NCBI RefSeq assembly: GCF_965221945.1
Contig: NZ_OZ244925.1
Span: 1,736,001 to 1,800,000 of the forward strand
Source of the DNA: Poriferisodalis sp965221945
GTDB taxonomy: Bacteria; Actinomycetota; Acidimicrobiia; Acidimicrobiales; Poriferisodalaceae
Length of the DNA: 64,000 bases
Direction: 5' to 3'
The notes beneath the pieces are model-generated. The model ran no database searches and had not been told where the DNA came from. It saw only the letters and a list, made by a program, of their open reading frames with translations. Shown piece by piece: positions 54,022 through 63,412 of the stretch (within the stretch, counting starts at the first letter, position 1; each line of letters opens with the position of its first letter). The position numbers and the translations under genes were made by a program.

Positions 54022-55068
54022 ATGCTGGTCGAACGAATTGAAGCCAAGTGGATCGACGCCTTTGCGTCGGTCTTCGAGATGTGCGGCGTCGAGCCGCCCC
54101 AAACTGCCGCAATCTTGTCGGAGAGCCAGAGCAGGGCCGTCAACGTGAACCTGGCCGAACTGGCGCTGGATCGCCTCGGCGCACCGCCTATCCACGTCGT
54201 CGTGCCCACGCCGCGCCAGTCGGCGCCGGTACCCGTGAGGTCAACGGGAGCATCGGATGCGATCGCCGGCTCGACGGCGGTCCTTGCAGCCCTCGGCGCT
54301 GTGGACTTTGTCGTCGACTGCACGGTGGAGGGACTGCTGCACGCACCGGAGCTCCCGAAGATCCTGGGCGAGGGCACCCGGATCCTGATGGTCTCCAACG
54401 AGCATCCTGAAGCGCTGGAGCGACTCCTGCCGGCGCCTGACCTCGAGCCGAAGGTGAAGGTCGGCATCAAGAAGCTCATCGGTGCTTGCGAGATGGCTGT
54501 GACCTCGGCCGCAGGCACCGACCTGGTCGTCGACGTGAGCGAGGCCCCGTGCGGGGGCGGCTGGGGGTACACCTCGCGGCCGGGAACGATCAGCCATTGG
54601 CCCGGCGGTCTGTGCCTCGCATTCCCCAAGGCCGGAACCGTGAACGGCACCATCGTGATGGACCGCGGCGACATGAACCTCACGTTCAAGCGCTATATCG
54701 AGTCACCGGTCACGCTGCACATCAGCGACGACTACGTCGTCGAAGTGGAAGGCACCGGCACTGACGCTGCGCTGTTCCGCAGCTACACCGACGCCTGGGG
54801 CGACCGGGAGGCATACGCGACCAGCCACGTGGGATGGGGCATGAACCCGGGCGCGCGTTGGGACACCATGTCGATGTACGACCGAAGCCAGACCAACGGC
54901 ACCGAACAACGGGCCTTCGCCGGCAACTTCCTGTACTCCACGGGGGCGAACGAGCACGCCGGCCGCCACACGCTCGGGCACTTCGACTTGCCGATGCGGA
55001 ATCACAGCGTGCTGCTCGATGGCGAGGCGGTTGTGATCTCCGGTGTGCTGCAAGGCGATCTGGCCTGA
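54022..55068 (+). CDS. NicX/M29-like metalloenzyme (2,5-dihydroxypyridine dioxygenase family)
   Basis: 348 residues resembling the family that joins M29-type aminopeptidases with the iron dioxygenase NicX of nicotinate degradation: VDFVVDCTVEGLLHAPELPK, LVVDVSEAPCGGGWGYTSRP, and the C-terminal metal-site region HVGWGMNPGARW, NFLYSTGANEHAGRHTLGHF. The ATG at 54022 has GGAGG 6 nt upstream. The next two genes, an acyl-CoA ligase and a hydroxyacid dehydrogenase, are on the same strand and close, so a degradation pathway is plausible; the substrate cannot be read from the sequence. Confidence 0.6.
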   Translation: MLVERIEAKWIDAFASVFEMCGVEPPQTAAILSESQSRAVNVNLAELALDRLGAPPIHVVVPTPRQSAPVPVRSTGASDAIAGSTAVLAALGAVDFVVDCTVEGLLHAPELPKILGEGTRILMVSNEHPEALERLLPAPDLEPKVKVGIKKLIGACEMAVTSAAGTDLVVDVSEAPCGGGWGYTSRPGTISHWPGGLCLAFPKAGTVNGTIVMDRGDMNLTFKRYIESPVTLHISDDYVVEVEGTGTDAALFRSYTDAWGDREAYATSHVGWGMNPGARWDTMSMYDRSQTNGTEQRAFAGNFLYSTGANEHAGRHTLGHFDLPMRNHSVLLDGEAVVISGVLQGDLA

Positions 55069-55114
55069 GCACAAGCGCCAGCGACCTGCCAACCGGTCCC
55101 TACCAGCCAGCACT

Positions 55115-56707
55115 GTGAGCGACCCCCGCCCGCTGGCTACCGGAGCCGACCTTGCAGCTCGCGTCGAACGCTGGGCCGACCACTGCCCGGACGCGACCGC
55201 TCTGGCATTCGAAGGGGTCGAGCACACCTACGGCTCCTTCGCCAATCAGATCGTCGCTACTGCGAGCTGGCTGGCGGCTGCGGGCATCGGCGAGGGCGAC
55301 TGCGTGGCGTGGCTCGGTCCGAATCGGCCAGCCGCACTGAGGTTGATGCTCGGCTGTTCCTGGCTGGGCGCCATCTACCTCCCCCTGAACTCGCGCCTGG
55401 CACCGCCCGAGCACCGGTGGATCCTCGACCACGCCGGACCGAGCCTGCTGGCCGTCGACACTGAATTCGAAGAGCACGCGGCATTGATCGGCACGCAATG
55501 CGACACCCTGGTCGTGCCTGATGAGCCCCACGACTTCAGCGCCCCGAAAGGGGCACCTGCCCGCCGGGGCACGCCGGCACACCCGGTGCTGCTGGCATAC
55601 ACCTCAGGTACCACCGGACACCCCAAGGGCGCACTGCTGGACCAAGCGGCCATGGCAGCCAATGCCGTCAACTCCACGCACGCACACGACCTCACCAGCG
55701 CTGATCGGGTGCTGACGGCCATTCCGTTGTTCCACGTCGGCGGGCTCAACATCCAGACGCTCCCGGCGGTGCTGGGCGGAGCGGCGGTGCTAATCCATCG
55801 CGCCTTCGATCCCGGGCTGTTTATCTCCGACGTTGAGCAGTGGCAGCCCACCTGGACGGTGCTGGTACCGGCAGCGCTCGCCGCCGTTGCCGCTCACCCG
55901 CGCTTCGCGAGTGCCGATCTCGGCTCGCTGCGCGGGATCATGACGGGATCGTCACCTGTTCCCAGTGCCGTCACCGGGCCGTACTTCGAGCGGGGCCTGC
56001 CGGTCGGGCAGATCTACGGTTCCACTGAAACGGCCCCGATCGCCGTACACCTGCGCTGCGACGAAGCGGCCGACCATCCGGGTTCGTGCGGCAAGCCGTC
56101 GACGATGTGCGAGGTGCGCATCGTCACCGACGCTGGCACCGATGCGCTGCCTGGCGAGCATGGCGAGCTGTGGGTACGCGGCCAAAGCATTCTGCGGGAG
56201 TACTGGCGGGACCCGCTGGCAACCGCTGAGGCACTCACCGACGGCTGGTTCCGTACCGGCGACGTCGGTCACGCTGACGCCAGCGGTTGGATCTTCATCG
56301 ATGACCGGCGCAAGGACATGATCATCTCCGGCGGCGAGAACATCTACCCAGCAGAACTCGAAGAGGTGCTCGCCCGCAGCGACCTCGTCGCGGAAACCAC
56401 CGTCGTGGGAGTGCCCGATGAACGTTGGGGCGAGGTTCCGGTGATCGTGGCGGTGCGTGCTGCACCGTCTGCAGACACGCTCGGCCTCGAAGCCGGGTCC
56501 GACGATGCTGAGTCTGACGATGCCATCGCAGCAGCCCTGCTGCGCCTGTTCGACGGTCAGCTTGCGCGGTTCAAGCAGCCCAAGGCCGTCATCTGGCTCG
56601 ACGAGCTGCCTCGCACCGCCTTGGGCAAAGTACGTAAGCACGAGGTGAAGGCGATGCTGGCGGAGCGCCGCACGGCAACACCCGACCACCGGAGGACCGC
56701 AAGATGA
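55115..56707 (+). CDS. Acyl-CoA synthetase (AMP-forming)
   Basis: 530 residues of the adenylate-forming family, which activates a carboxylic acid as acyl-AMP and then acyl-CoA. The P-loop is LLAYTSGTTGHPKGALL, with YGSTETAPIAVH, DGWFRTGDVGHADASGW, GGENIYPAELEEVLAR and the C-terminal catalytic Lys in RTALGKVRKHEVKAM. Chain-length and substrate class are not evident; medium-chain or aromatic acids fit the layout. GTG 55115 is 46 bp after the NicX-like gene; its stop overlaps the next gene (ATGA). Confidence 0.88.
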   Translation: MSDPRPLATGADLAARVERWADHCPDATALAFEGVEHTYGSFANQIVATASWLAAAGIGEGDCVAWLGPNRPAALRLMLGCSWLGAIYLPLNSRLAPPEHRWILDHAGPSLLAVDTEFEEHAALIGTQCDTLVVPDEPHDFSAPKGAPARRGTPAHPVLLAYTSGTTGHPKGALLDQAAMAANAVNSTHAHDLTSADRVLTAIPLFHVGGLNIQTLPAVLGGAAVLIHRAFDPGLFISDVEQWQPTWTVLVPAALAAVAAHPRFASADLGSLRGIMTGSSPVPSAVTGPYFERGLPVGQIYGSTETAPIAVHLRCDEAADHPGSCGKPSTMCEVRIVTDAGTDALPGEHGELWVRGQSILREYWRDPLATAEALTDGWFRTGDVGHADASGWIFIDDRRKDMIISGGENIYPAELEEVLARSDLVAETTVVGVPDERWGEVPVIVAVRAAPSADTLGLEAGSDDAESDDAIAAALLRLFDGQLARFKQPKAVIWLDELPRTALGKVRKHEVKAMLAERRTATPDHRRTAR

Positions 56708-57630
56708 GCCAAGACTCCCCCGACCACGCCACGCAGTCCACGCCAGAGCCCACCGACGTCGCATTCATCGGGCTCGGCGTGATGGGCTACCCGATGGCCG
56801 GCCATCTCGCCGCGGCGGGCCACCGTGTCACCGTGTTCAATCGCACCACGAGCGTCGCGCAGCGGTGGTCCGACGAACACCCCGGAACAATCGCTACGAC
56901 GCCCTCGAACGCCGCCGACGAGGCGGAGATCGTGTTCATGTGCGTGGGCGCCGACAACGACGTGCGAGCCGTCGCCTACGGCGATGACGGGGCTTTGGCC
57001 GCCATGAGCGAGGGATCGATCCTCGTCGACCACACCACCGCCTCGGCCGACCTTGCACGAGAGCTGTCTGATGAGGGCGCTGCGCGTGGGGTGGGCTTTG
57101 TCGACGCACCGGTGTCGGGCGGCGAAGCGGGCGCGCGCAGCGGCGTCCTGACCGTCATGTGCGGCGGCGCCGCCGAGCACTTCGAACGGGCCCGCCCGGT
57201 CATCGACGCCTACGCCCGGGCTGTCACGCTCATCGGGCCCGCGGGCTCGGGGCAGCTCACCAAGATGGTGAACCAGATCTGCATTGCCGGGCTGGTTCAA
57301 GCGCTGTCCGAAGGCCTTGAGTTCGGTCGCCGGGCAGGACTCGATCTCGACGCCGTACTGGACACGATTTCGCAGGGAGCCGCTGGGTCCTGGCAGATGT
57401 CCAACCGCGGCACGACGATGATGGCCGACGAGTTCGACTTCGGCTTCGCCGTCGACTGGATGCGCAAGGACCTCGGTATCGTGCTGTCCGAGGCACAGCG
57501 CAACGGCGCTCGGTTGCCGGTCACCGCGCTGGTTGACCAGTACTACAAGCGCATCGGTGAGCTCGGCGGCGGCCGCTGGGACACCTCCAGCCTCATCGCC
57601 CTGCTGCGCCCTCCTGACCACCAGTCCTGA
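56704..57630 (+). CDS. NAD(P)-dependent beta-hydroxyacid dehydrogenase (3-hydroxyisobutyrate dehydrogenase family)
   Basis: 308 residues. The Rossmann motif FIGLGVMGYPMAGHLAAAGH, the substrate signature GFVDAPVSGGEAGARSG and the catalytic Lys in GSGQLTKMVNQICIAG define the family (3-hydroxyisobutyrate, tartronate semialdehyde and glyoxylate reductases). The ATG overlaps the stop of the acyl-CoA ligase gene, so both are made together. Which hydroxyacid it uses is open. Confidence 0.88.
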   Translation: MSQDSPDHATQSTPEPTDVAFIGLGVMGYPMAGHLAAAGHRVTVFNRTTSVAQRWSDEHPGTIATTPSNAADEAEIVFMCVGADNDVRAVAYGDDGALAAMSEGSILVDHTTASADLARELSDEGAARGVGFVDAPVSGGEAGARSGVLTVMCGGAAEHFERARPVIDAYARAVTLIGPAGSGQLTKMVNQICIAGLVQALSEGLEFGRRAGLDLDAVLDTISQGAAGSWQMSNRGTTMMADEFDFGFAVDWMRKDLGIVLSEAQRNGARLPVTALVDQYYKRIGELGGGRWDTSSLIALLRPPDHQS

Positions 57631-57791
57631 GCCGACGTTTGAAACGTTCCAGCTCGGGGCGCGCACACTCGGGATACCTCATCCTCAGCTGCTGATTGCC
57701 ACCGCATTTCGTATCCGTCTCTCTACTCTGAGTCTTCTCGGCTGCCAATCGCGCTGTCGGGGCCTTGACCACGCGACTGGTGGGAGCCGCC

Positions 57792-60700
57792 ATGCAGACT
57801 TCGGGCTCGCGCGGCGCGGTTCCAGCACGTCGCCAGCGCTCAAGACTCGCCTTCGCGGCATTCGTATTGGCGTTTGCGGGTGTTGTGGCGCCAGTTCGCG
57901 AGCCCTCTGTGTCGGCGCAGACACTGACGTGCAACAGCGGCACCGCCGTGCCGAATCCCACCGGCAACTCCAGCCTCGTTGCAGACTGCGAAACACTGCT
58001 CGGCCTCAAGTCCACGCTGGCTGGATCGGGCCGGCTCAATTGGTCGGCGTCACGTGCGATGACGGGGTGGACGGGCATCACGATGTCGGGCGGTCGCGTG
58101 ACGGAACTCCGGCTGAGCAGCACCGGTTTGAGCGGCACGATCCCAACCGAACTGGGCAGCTTGAGCGGCCTCACCACGATCTCCATGCCCTCGAACGACC
58201 TCAGCGGAAGCATCCCGGCATCGATCGGCAATCTCACCAATCTCCGCCATCTCAACCTCGCGCGCAACGAACTGCGAAAGCCGCTGCCGACGCAGCTGGG
58301 CAATCTCTCCAACCTTGAGACGCTCAGCCTCACCAGCAACTTCTTCCTCCAAGCCCTTCCGCCCTCGTTCGGGAATCTCACCAACCTGCGCCATTTGGAT
58401 CTCTCCGGCACCGACCTGCTCGGCCACATTCCTTCACAGCTGGGAAATCTCTCCAACCTCACCGAGCTCCACCTCGCCGGCAATCAGCACTTTGGCACGA
58501 TTCCCTCACAGCTCGGCAATCTCTCCAACCTCAAGGTGCTGTACCTCACGGGCAACGGTCTGAGCGGCAGCATTCCGGCCTCGCTCGGCAATCTGACGAA
58601 CCTCACGAGACTGGAACTCAACCTCAACAACCTCACGGGCGACATCCCCATCGAGCTCGAGAAGCTGGTGGAGTTGGAAGAATTCAGACTCGCCGACAAC
58701 AATTTGACTGGTTGCGTGCCCGGATCGTTGTCGTATGTTTCGAAACACGACATCGCCGAACTCGGGCTCCCGTACTGCCGAGCCAAGCCAATCTTCCGGA
58801 CCTCGGAATCCAGACTGCGCAGCATCCCAGAGGGAGCGACCGTGGGAACCGCCGTGGGCAGGCCCGTGGCTGCGGTGGATCGCGACGGCGACCCGCTGAC
58901 GTACGCGCTCGGGGGCGCCGACACGGGCAATTTCCAGATCGATGCATCGTCGGGACAGCTGCGAGTTGCGGCAGCCCTCGATCGGGAATCCCAGGAGACT
59001 CACTCCTTCACGGTCTCGGTGCACGACGGCACTGACCGCGACGGGGAACCGGTCACGTCGACCGACACGACGATCGACGTGACCGTCACGATCCTCGACG
59101 TGGACGAGGAGCCCACGGTGACCGGTCCGGCCACCGCAACAACAACCGAGAACGCCGACACCGTCCTGAACTACTACTACGCCGACGATCCTGAAGGCGC
59201 CGAGATCGCCTGGACGGTGGCAGGGGTCGACAAACAGGCATTCGAAATCGACAGCCACGGCGCGCTGCGTTTCGCCGTTCCGCCCGACTTCGAGTCGCCG
59301 ACAGACCGGGGCGGGGACAATAGCTACGACCTGCTGGTCCAGGCATCCGACGGATCAAACACAGTCTCGCTTGCGGTCGCGGTGTCCGTGACGGGCATCG
59401 ACGAAGCACCGGTGCTGCTGGGCCCCCGTGCAGTCAGCCTGTCGGAGAACATCTCTGGCGAACTGGGCCGATACCGGGCGATCGATCCTGAAAATGCCAC
59501 GGTGACCCTGGCACTCGGCGGCGGTGACTCCGGATCGCTGAGCCTGGGTGACGACGGTGTGTTGAGCCTCGACAGCGCCCCGGATTTCGAACAGCCCGGC
59601 GACGTTGACCGCGACGGCGTGTACGAGGTCAGCATCGAGGCGTCCGATGGCGCGCTGACCACCTCGCGGGCGGTGCGCATCGGAGTGCGGGACGTGAACG
59701 AGGCACCGACCGTGAGCGGCGACACCTCGATCGAGCGAGATGAGCTGTACACCGATGACACCTCGATCATCGGTCGGTACTCCGTCGACGATCCTGAGTC
59801 CGGGGATGTCGAGTGGAGTGTTGCGGGGAGAGACGGCGCTGATTTTGCGATCGACGCGTTCGGCCAGCTGAAATTTGCCAAGACGCCGGATTTCGAGTCG
59901 GCCGCCGACGCGAATCGGGACAACGTCTTCGGGATCACCGTCGAAGCGTTCGACGGCGACCACACCGGTTCGCTCGCCGTAACCGTCAAGGTCTCGAATA
60001 TCGACGAGAGTCCGGAGCTGCGCCCCTTCGGGCTGTATCCGCAAGTAGGCAACTCGGTGCATCTGAGCCTCGGCGATCCCGACGGCAGCGTGACAGGCAC
60101 GCAGTGGAGTTGGCAACGCTCGTCGAACCGTGTCAGCTGGTCGACGATCAGCGCCGCCACGTCAAGTTCGTACTACCCGACATCGGGCGACCAGGGCCGA
60201 TACCTACGCGTCAACGTCAGCTACAACGACGGTGAGGGCGACAACAAGACAGAGCGGTTCACATGGAACAGCGCGGTACGTGCTGAGCCTTCCAGCAACA
60301 CGGCCCCCTACTTCGACTCGACTGCGGCAGCGCAACGATCGGTACCAGAGACCGATCCAGCCGGCTACGCCGTCGGGCCCCCCGTCAGCGCCGATGACGA
60401 CGATGACGATCCCCTCGTCTACTCCCTGAGCGGCGTGGGCAACGGCTCTTTCAGGATCGACGCGACAACAGGTCAGATCCGCACACATGCGCCGCTCGAC
60501 GGATATCCGGGCCAAGCGTTTCATCTCACGGTCAACGCTGCGGACCCGTCGGGTGCGAGGGCTCAACGACCCGTCACCATCACTGTTCAAGACCAGCCGC
60601 AAGCACCCGTGCTGACCGGCCCCCGCGTCGTGCATATCGACGAACGAAACACAGAGGTCGCTTTGTTCGGCGCATACGATCCTGACCGCGGCGCGCTCGG

Positions 60701-62237
60701 CTGGAGCCTCGGCGGGCCCGACGAAGATGATCTTCAGATCAGCACGCGCGGCGAGCTGAGGTTCCAGCAGTTCCCGGACGCCAATGCGCCGGCCGATGCG
60801 AATCTCGATAACACCTATGAGGTCGACGTCCGCGTTTCCGATGGCAGCTTCACGGCCACGCAGCGTGTCCGGATCACTGTCGCTGACCTCGATGAATTCG
60901 GAAGCGTGTCACTGTCGGAATCGCAACCGACGGGAACTGCGGTGACAGCGACACTGAGCGACCCCGACGGCGACATCGCCAATCTGAGGTGGGAGTGGCA
61001 ACGCAAGCGCTCCAGCGGGGAATGGACACCCATTCCCCGCTCCGCCTCGAACACCTACATCGTCACGAGGAGCGACTCTGGGTATTCCCTGCGCGCCGAA
61101 GCCGTCTATGACGACGACCATGGACCTGTCAAGTCGGCTTCCAGCTCCGGCGGTTCGTCAACGACGTCGACTATGTCGAACGACAACGGAGGCAACTCCC
61201 AAACAATCAGCAGCTCACGCTTGAACACCACCGGTGGCGGTGGTGGCGGAGGCGGCGGCGGCATCGATGGCGTGGAAGGGACGACGCTGTTTGTTGCCAA
61301 TGGCTGGAGTCCAGCGGACGTCGGAGTTGCTGCGGCATTCGCAGCCCGCACAGCAGGCGCCGCGGTCGTCTACACCGAAGGTGACCGCCTTCCGGCTGCA
61401 GTCCGGGCGCTCCTCGACATCCGAACCGTTCACCTCATTGCGATCATCGGCGGTGAGACCGCCGTGTCCGAAGCAGTGCGCCAGTCGCTTGCCGCCTCCG
61501 AGCCGTTTGCGGACATCAAGCGCATCACGGGAGCGACGCGTGTCGAGACGTCAGTTCGAGCCGCCCGCTTGGCCCTCGACGGCACGCGTGCGGGGAACGC
61601 AGTGCTGATCGTCGCCAATGGATGGAGGCCGCCCGACATCGGCATTGCCGCAACGTTGGCGGCGCGCCTGCCCTACTCGGCTGTCGTCTACACGGAGACC
61701 GCCGAGCTCGGAGCAGAGTTGCGTCAGCTCATCGCGGACACATCTCCCAGCAGCATCCTCGTCGTCGGTGGCACGGCAGCGGTATCACAGACCGTCGAGG
61801 ACCAGATCCGTGCAGCCGCTCCCGACACAGGCGTCGAGCGCATCAACGGCAGCTCACGGACCCACACCGCACAGCTCACCGCGCAGTACCTCGACGAGCA
61901 CTCCACGCCCGTTCCCGCCAACGAACGGGTCGTCATCGTGGCCAGCGGCTGGAGCCCGCCCGACATCGGCGTCGCAGCCGCGCTCTCGGCACGCACGCCT
62001 GGCGCCCTCGTCGTCTACACGGCACCCGGCATGCTGCCGGCCGAAACAGGAGAACTTCTCAGACTCGTCCAGCCGAGGTTGGTTCGCATCATTGGCGGGA
62101 CCAACGCGATTCCCACCGCCGTTCAGAACGAGATCGCGGCTCTCTTGCCGTCGGGCGGCAGGACGCAACGCACCAGCGGCCAGACCCGGATTCACACATC
62201 CGTCAACGTTGCCCGCGGAATCCTGCCGAGGGACTAG
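57792..62237 (+). CDS. Large surface protein with LRR, cadherin-like and CWB2 repeats
   Basis: 1481 residues. A signal peptide (LAFAAFVLAFAGVVAPV) is followed by about ten 24-residue plant-type leucine-rich repeats (residues about 75-310; LGNLSNLTELHLAGNQHFGT), then about six cadherin-like domains (EGATVGTAVGRPVAAVDRDG, DANLDNTYEVDVRVSDG, DSGSLSLGDDGVL), a Gly-rich hinge near residue 1150, and three CWB2 repeats (LFVANGWSPADVGVAAAFAA; LIVANGWRPPDIGIAATLAA; VIVASGWSPPDIGVAAALSA), which bind the cell wall. It is likely a cell-wall-anchored adhesin. The ATG at 57792 has GGGAG 6 nt upstream; the TTG at 57765 is less likely. Alone in its transcription unit. Confidence 0.85.
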   Translation: MQTSGSRGAVPARRQRSRLAFAAFVLAFAGVVAPVREPSVSAQTLTCNSGTAVPNPTGNSSLVADCETLLGLKSTLAGSGRLNWSASRAMTGWTGITMSGGRVTELRLSSTGLSGTIPTELGSLSGLTTISMPSNDLSGSIPASIGNLTNLRHLNLARNELRKPLPTQLGNLSNLETLSLTSNFFLQALPPSFGNLTNLRHLDLSGTDLLGHIPSQLGNLSNLTELHLAGNQHFGTIPSQLGNLSNLKVLYLTGNGLSGSIPASLGNLTNLTRLELNLNNLTGDIPIELEKLVELEEFRLADNNLTGCVPGSLSYVSKHDIAELGLPYCRAKPIFRTSESRLRSIPEGATVGTAVGRPVAAVDRDGDPLTYALGGADTGNFQIDASSGQLRVAAALDRESQETHSFTVSVHDGTDRDGEPVTSTDTTIDVTVTILDVDEEPTVTGPATATTTENADTVLNYYYADDPEGAEIAWTVAGVDKQAFEIDSHGALRFAVPPDFESPTDRGGDNSYDLLVQASDGSNTVSLAVAVSVTGIDEAPVLLGPRAVSLSENISGELGRYRAIDPENATVTLALGGGDSGSLSLGDDGVLSLDSAPDFEQPGDVDRDGVYEVSIEASDGALTTSRAVRIGVRDVNEAPTVSGDTSIERDELYTDDTSIIGRYSVDDPESGDVEWSVAGRDGADFAIDAFGQLKFAKTPDFESAADANRDNVFGITVEAFDGDHTGSLAVTVKVSNIDESPELRPFGLYPQVGNSVHLSLGDPDGSVTGTQWSWQRSSNRVSWSTISAATSSSYYPTSGDQGRYLRVNVSYNDGEGDNKTERFTWNSAVRAEPSSNTAPYFDSTAAAQRSVPETDPAGYAVGPPVSADDDDDDPLVYSLSGVGNGSFRIDATTGQIRTHAPLDGYPGQAFHLTVNAADPSGARAQRPVTITVQDQPQAPVLTGPRVVHIDERNTEVALFGAYDPDRGALGWSLGGPDEDDLQISTRGELRFQQFPDANAPADANLDNTYEVDVRVSDGSFTATQRVRITVADLDEFGSVSLSESQPTGTAVTATLSDPDGDIANLRWEWQRKRSSGEWTPIPRSASNTYIVTRSDSGYSLRAEAVYDDDHGPVKSASSSGGSSTTSTMSNDNGGNSQTISSSRLNTTGGGGGGGGGGIDGVEGTTLFVANGWSPADVGVAAAFAARTAGAAVVYTEGDRLPAAVRALLDIRTVHLIAIIGGETAVSEAVRQSLAASEPFADIKRITGATRVETSVRAARLALDGTRAGNAVLIVANGWRPPDIGIAATLAARLPYSAVVYTETAELGAELRQLIADTSPSSILVVGGTAAVSQTVEDQIRAAAPDTGVERINGSSRTHTAQLTAQYLDEHSTPVPANERVVIVASGWSPPDIGVAAALSARTPGALVVYTAPGMLPAETGELLRLVQPRLVRIIGGTNAIPTAVQNEIAALLPSGGRTQRTSGQTRIHTSVNVARGILPRD

Positions 62238-62299
62238 GTGCCCGTAGTCCGCCCCGGTGTCGTCACGGCTCCCCCGCTCGAGCGGTACCGTGCGGGCCC

Positions 62300-63382
62300 G
62301 TGACGCACAGCGACCGCATCCTGATGGGACCGGGGCCGTCCAACCCCTATCCCGAAGTCATCGAAGCCTTCACCCGACCGGTGCTCGGCCACCTCGATCC
62401 CGAGTTCATTGCTCTGCTGGACGAGATCAACGCGCGCCTTCGAACCGTCTGGCAGACCCAGAACCTGCTGACGTTCCCCGTGAGCGCCACCGGTTCGGCA
62501 GGCATGGAGGCCGCCTTCTGCAACTTCGTGGAGCCCGCCGACACCGTCGTCATCGGCGTCAACGGCGTCTTCGGCACCCGCATGTGTGACGTCGCTTCAC
62601 GATGCGGCGCCAATGTTGTCGCCGTCGAGGAGCCGTGGGGCCGCGCTATCGACCCCCAGCGGCTCATCGACGCGCACCCCTCGCCCAAGATCATCGCGGT
62701 GGTGCATGCGGAGACCTCCACGGGTGTGCGCAACGACATCGCCCCGCTCGGTGAGGCCAAGGGTGATGCACTGTTGCTCGTCGACTGTGTCACGTCGCTG
62801 GGCGGGATCCCGGTCGACATCGACGGATGGGGCACCGACATCGCTTACAGCGGCACCCAGAAGTGTCTCGGGGTGCCACCGGGCCTTGCCCCCCTCACTG
62901 TCAGCGACCGCGCTCTCGAATCACTCGTGGCCAAGCCCCAGAGCTGGTACCTCGACCTCAACATGATCCGGGCCTATGTCGTCGGGGAGGGCGCTCGCGC
63001 CTACCACCACACGGCCCCGATCTCGATGCTCTACGCGCTGCACGCCGGCCTCGGAGCGGTGCTTGATGAAGGGCTCCACAACGCTTGGGCACGCCATCAG
63101 GCCTGCGGGGATGAGTTGCACGCCCGCCTGCCGGAACTGGGCTTCGAGCTGTGGGCCCAAGAGGGCCACCGGCTGCCCGAGCTGACCACCGTCACGCTGC
63201 CAGCAGGCTTTGACGACGTCGCCGGGCGGCGTACCCTGCTCGAGCGCTACGGCATCGAGGTGGGCGGCGGGCTGGGTCCCGTGGCAGGAAAGGTGTGGCG
63301 CATCGGCTGTATGGGCCACACAGCCCGGATGCGCAACGTCAGGATGCTGCTCGGCGCGCTCGAAGAACTGGTGGCAGCCTGA
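62300..63382 (+). CDS. Class V aminotransferase, alanine-glyoxylate/serine-pyruvate type
   Basis: 360 residues. MGPGPSNPYPEVIEAFTRPV, LGHLDPEFIALLDEIN, VSATGSAGMEAAFCNFVEP and VHAETSTGVRNDIAPLG are typical, and the PLP lysine lies in AYSGTQKCLGVPPGLAP. Members transfer amino groups between alanine or serine and glyoxylate or pyruvate, linking to glycine metabolism (the glycine cleavage genes are at 4-8 kb, but not linked). GTG 62300 follows TACCGT (62286-62291) by 8 nt. Confidence 0.92.
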   Translation: MTHSDRILMGPGPSNPYPEVIEAFTRPVLGHLDPEFIALLDEINARLRTVWQTQNLLTFPVSATGSAGMEAAFCNFVEPADTVVIGVNGVFGTRMCDVASRCGANVVAVEEPWGRAIDPQRLIDAHPSPKIIAVVHAETSTGVRNDIAPLGEAKGDALLLVDCVTSLGGIPVDIDGWGTDIAYSGTQKCLGVPPGLAPLTVSDRALESLVAKPQSWYLDLNMIRAYVVGEGARAYHHTAPISMLYALHAGLGAVLDEGLHNAWARHQACGDELHARLPELGFELWAQEGHRLPELTTVTLPAGFDDVAGRRTLLERYGIEVGGGLGPVAGKVWRIGCMGHTARMRNVRMLLGALEELVAA

Positions 63383-63412
63383 GCTGCGGTCCGTGCCTCC
63401 TCTGGGGCCCGA

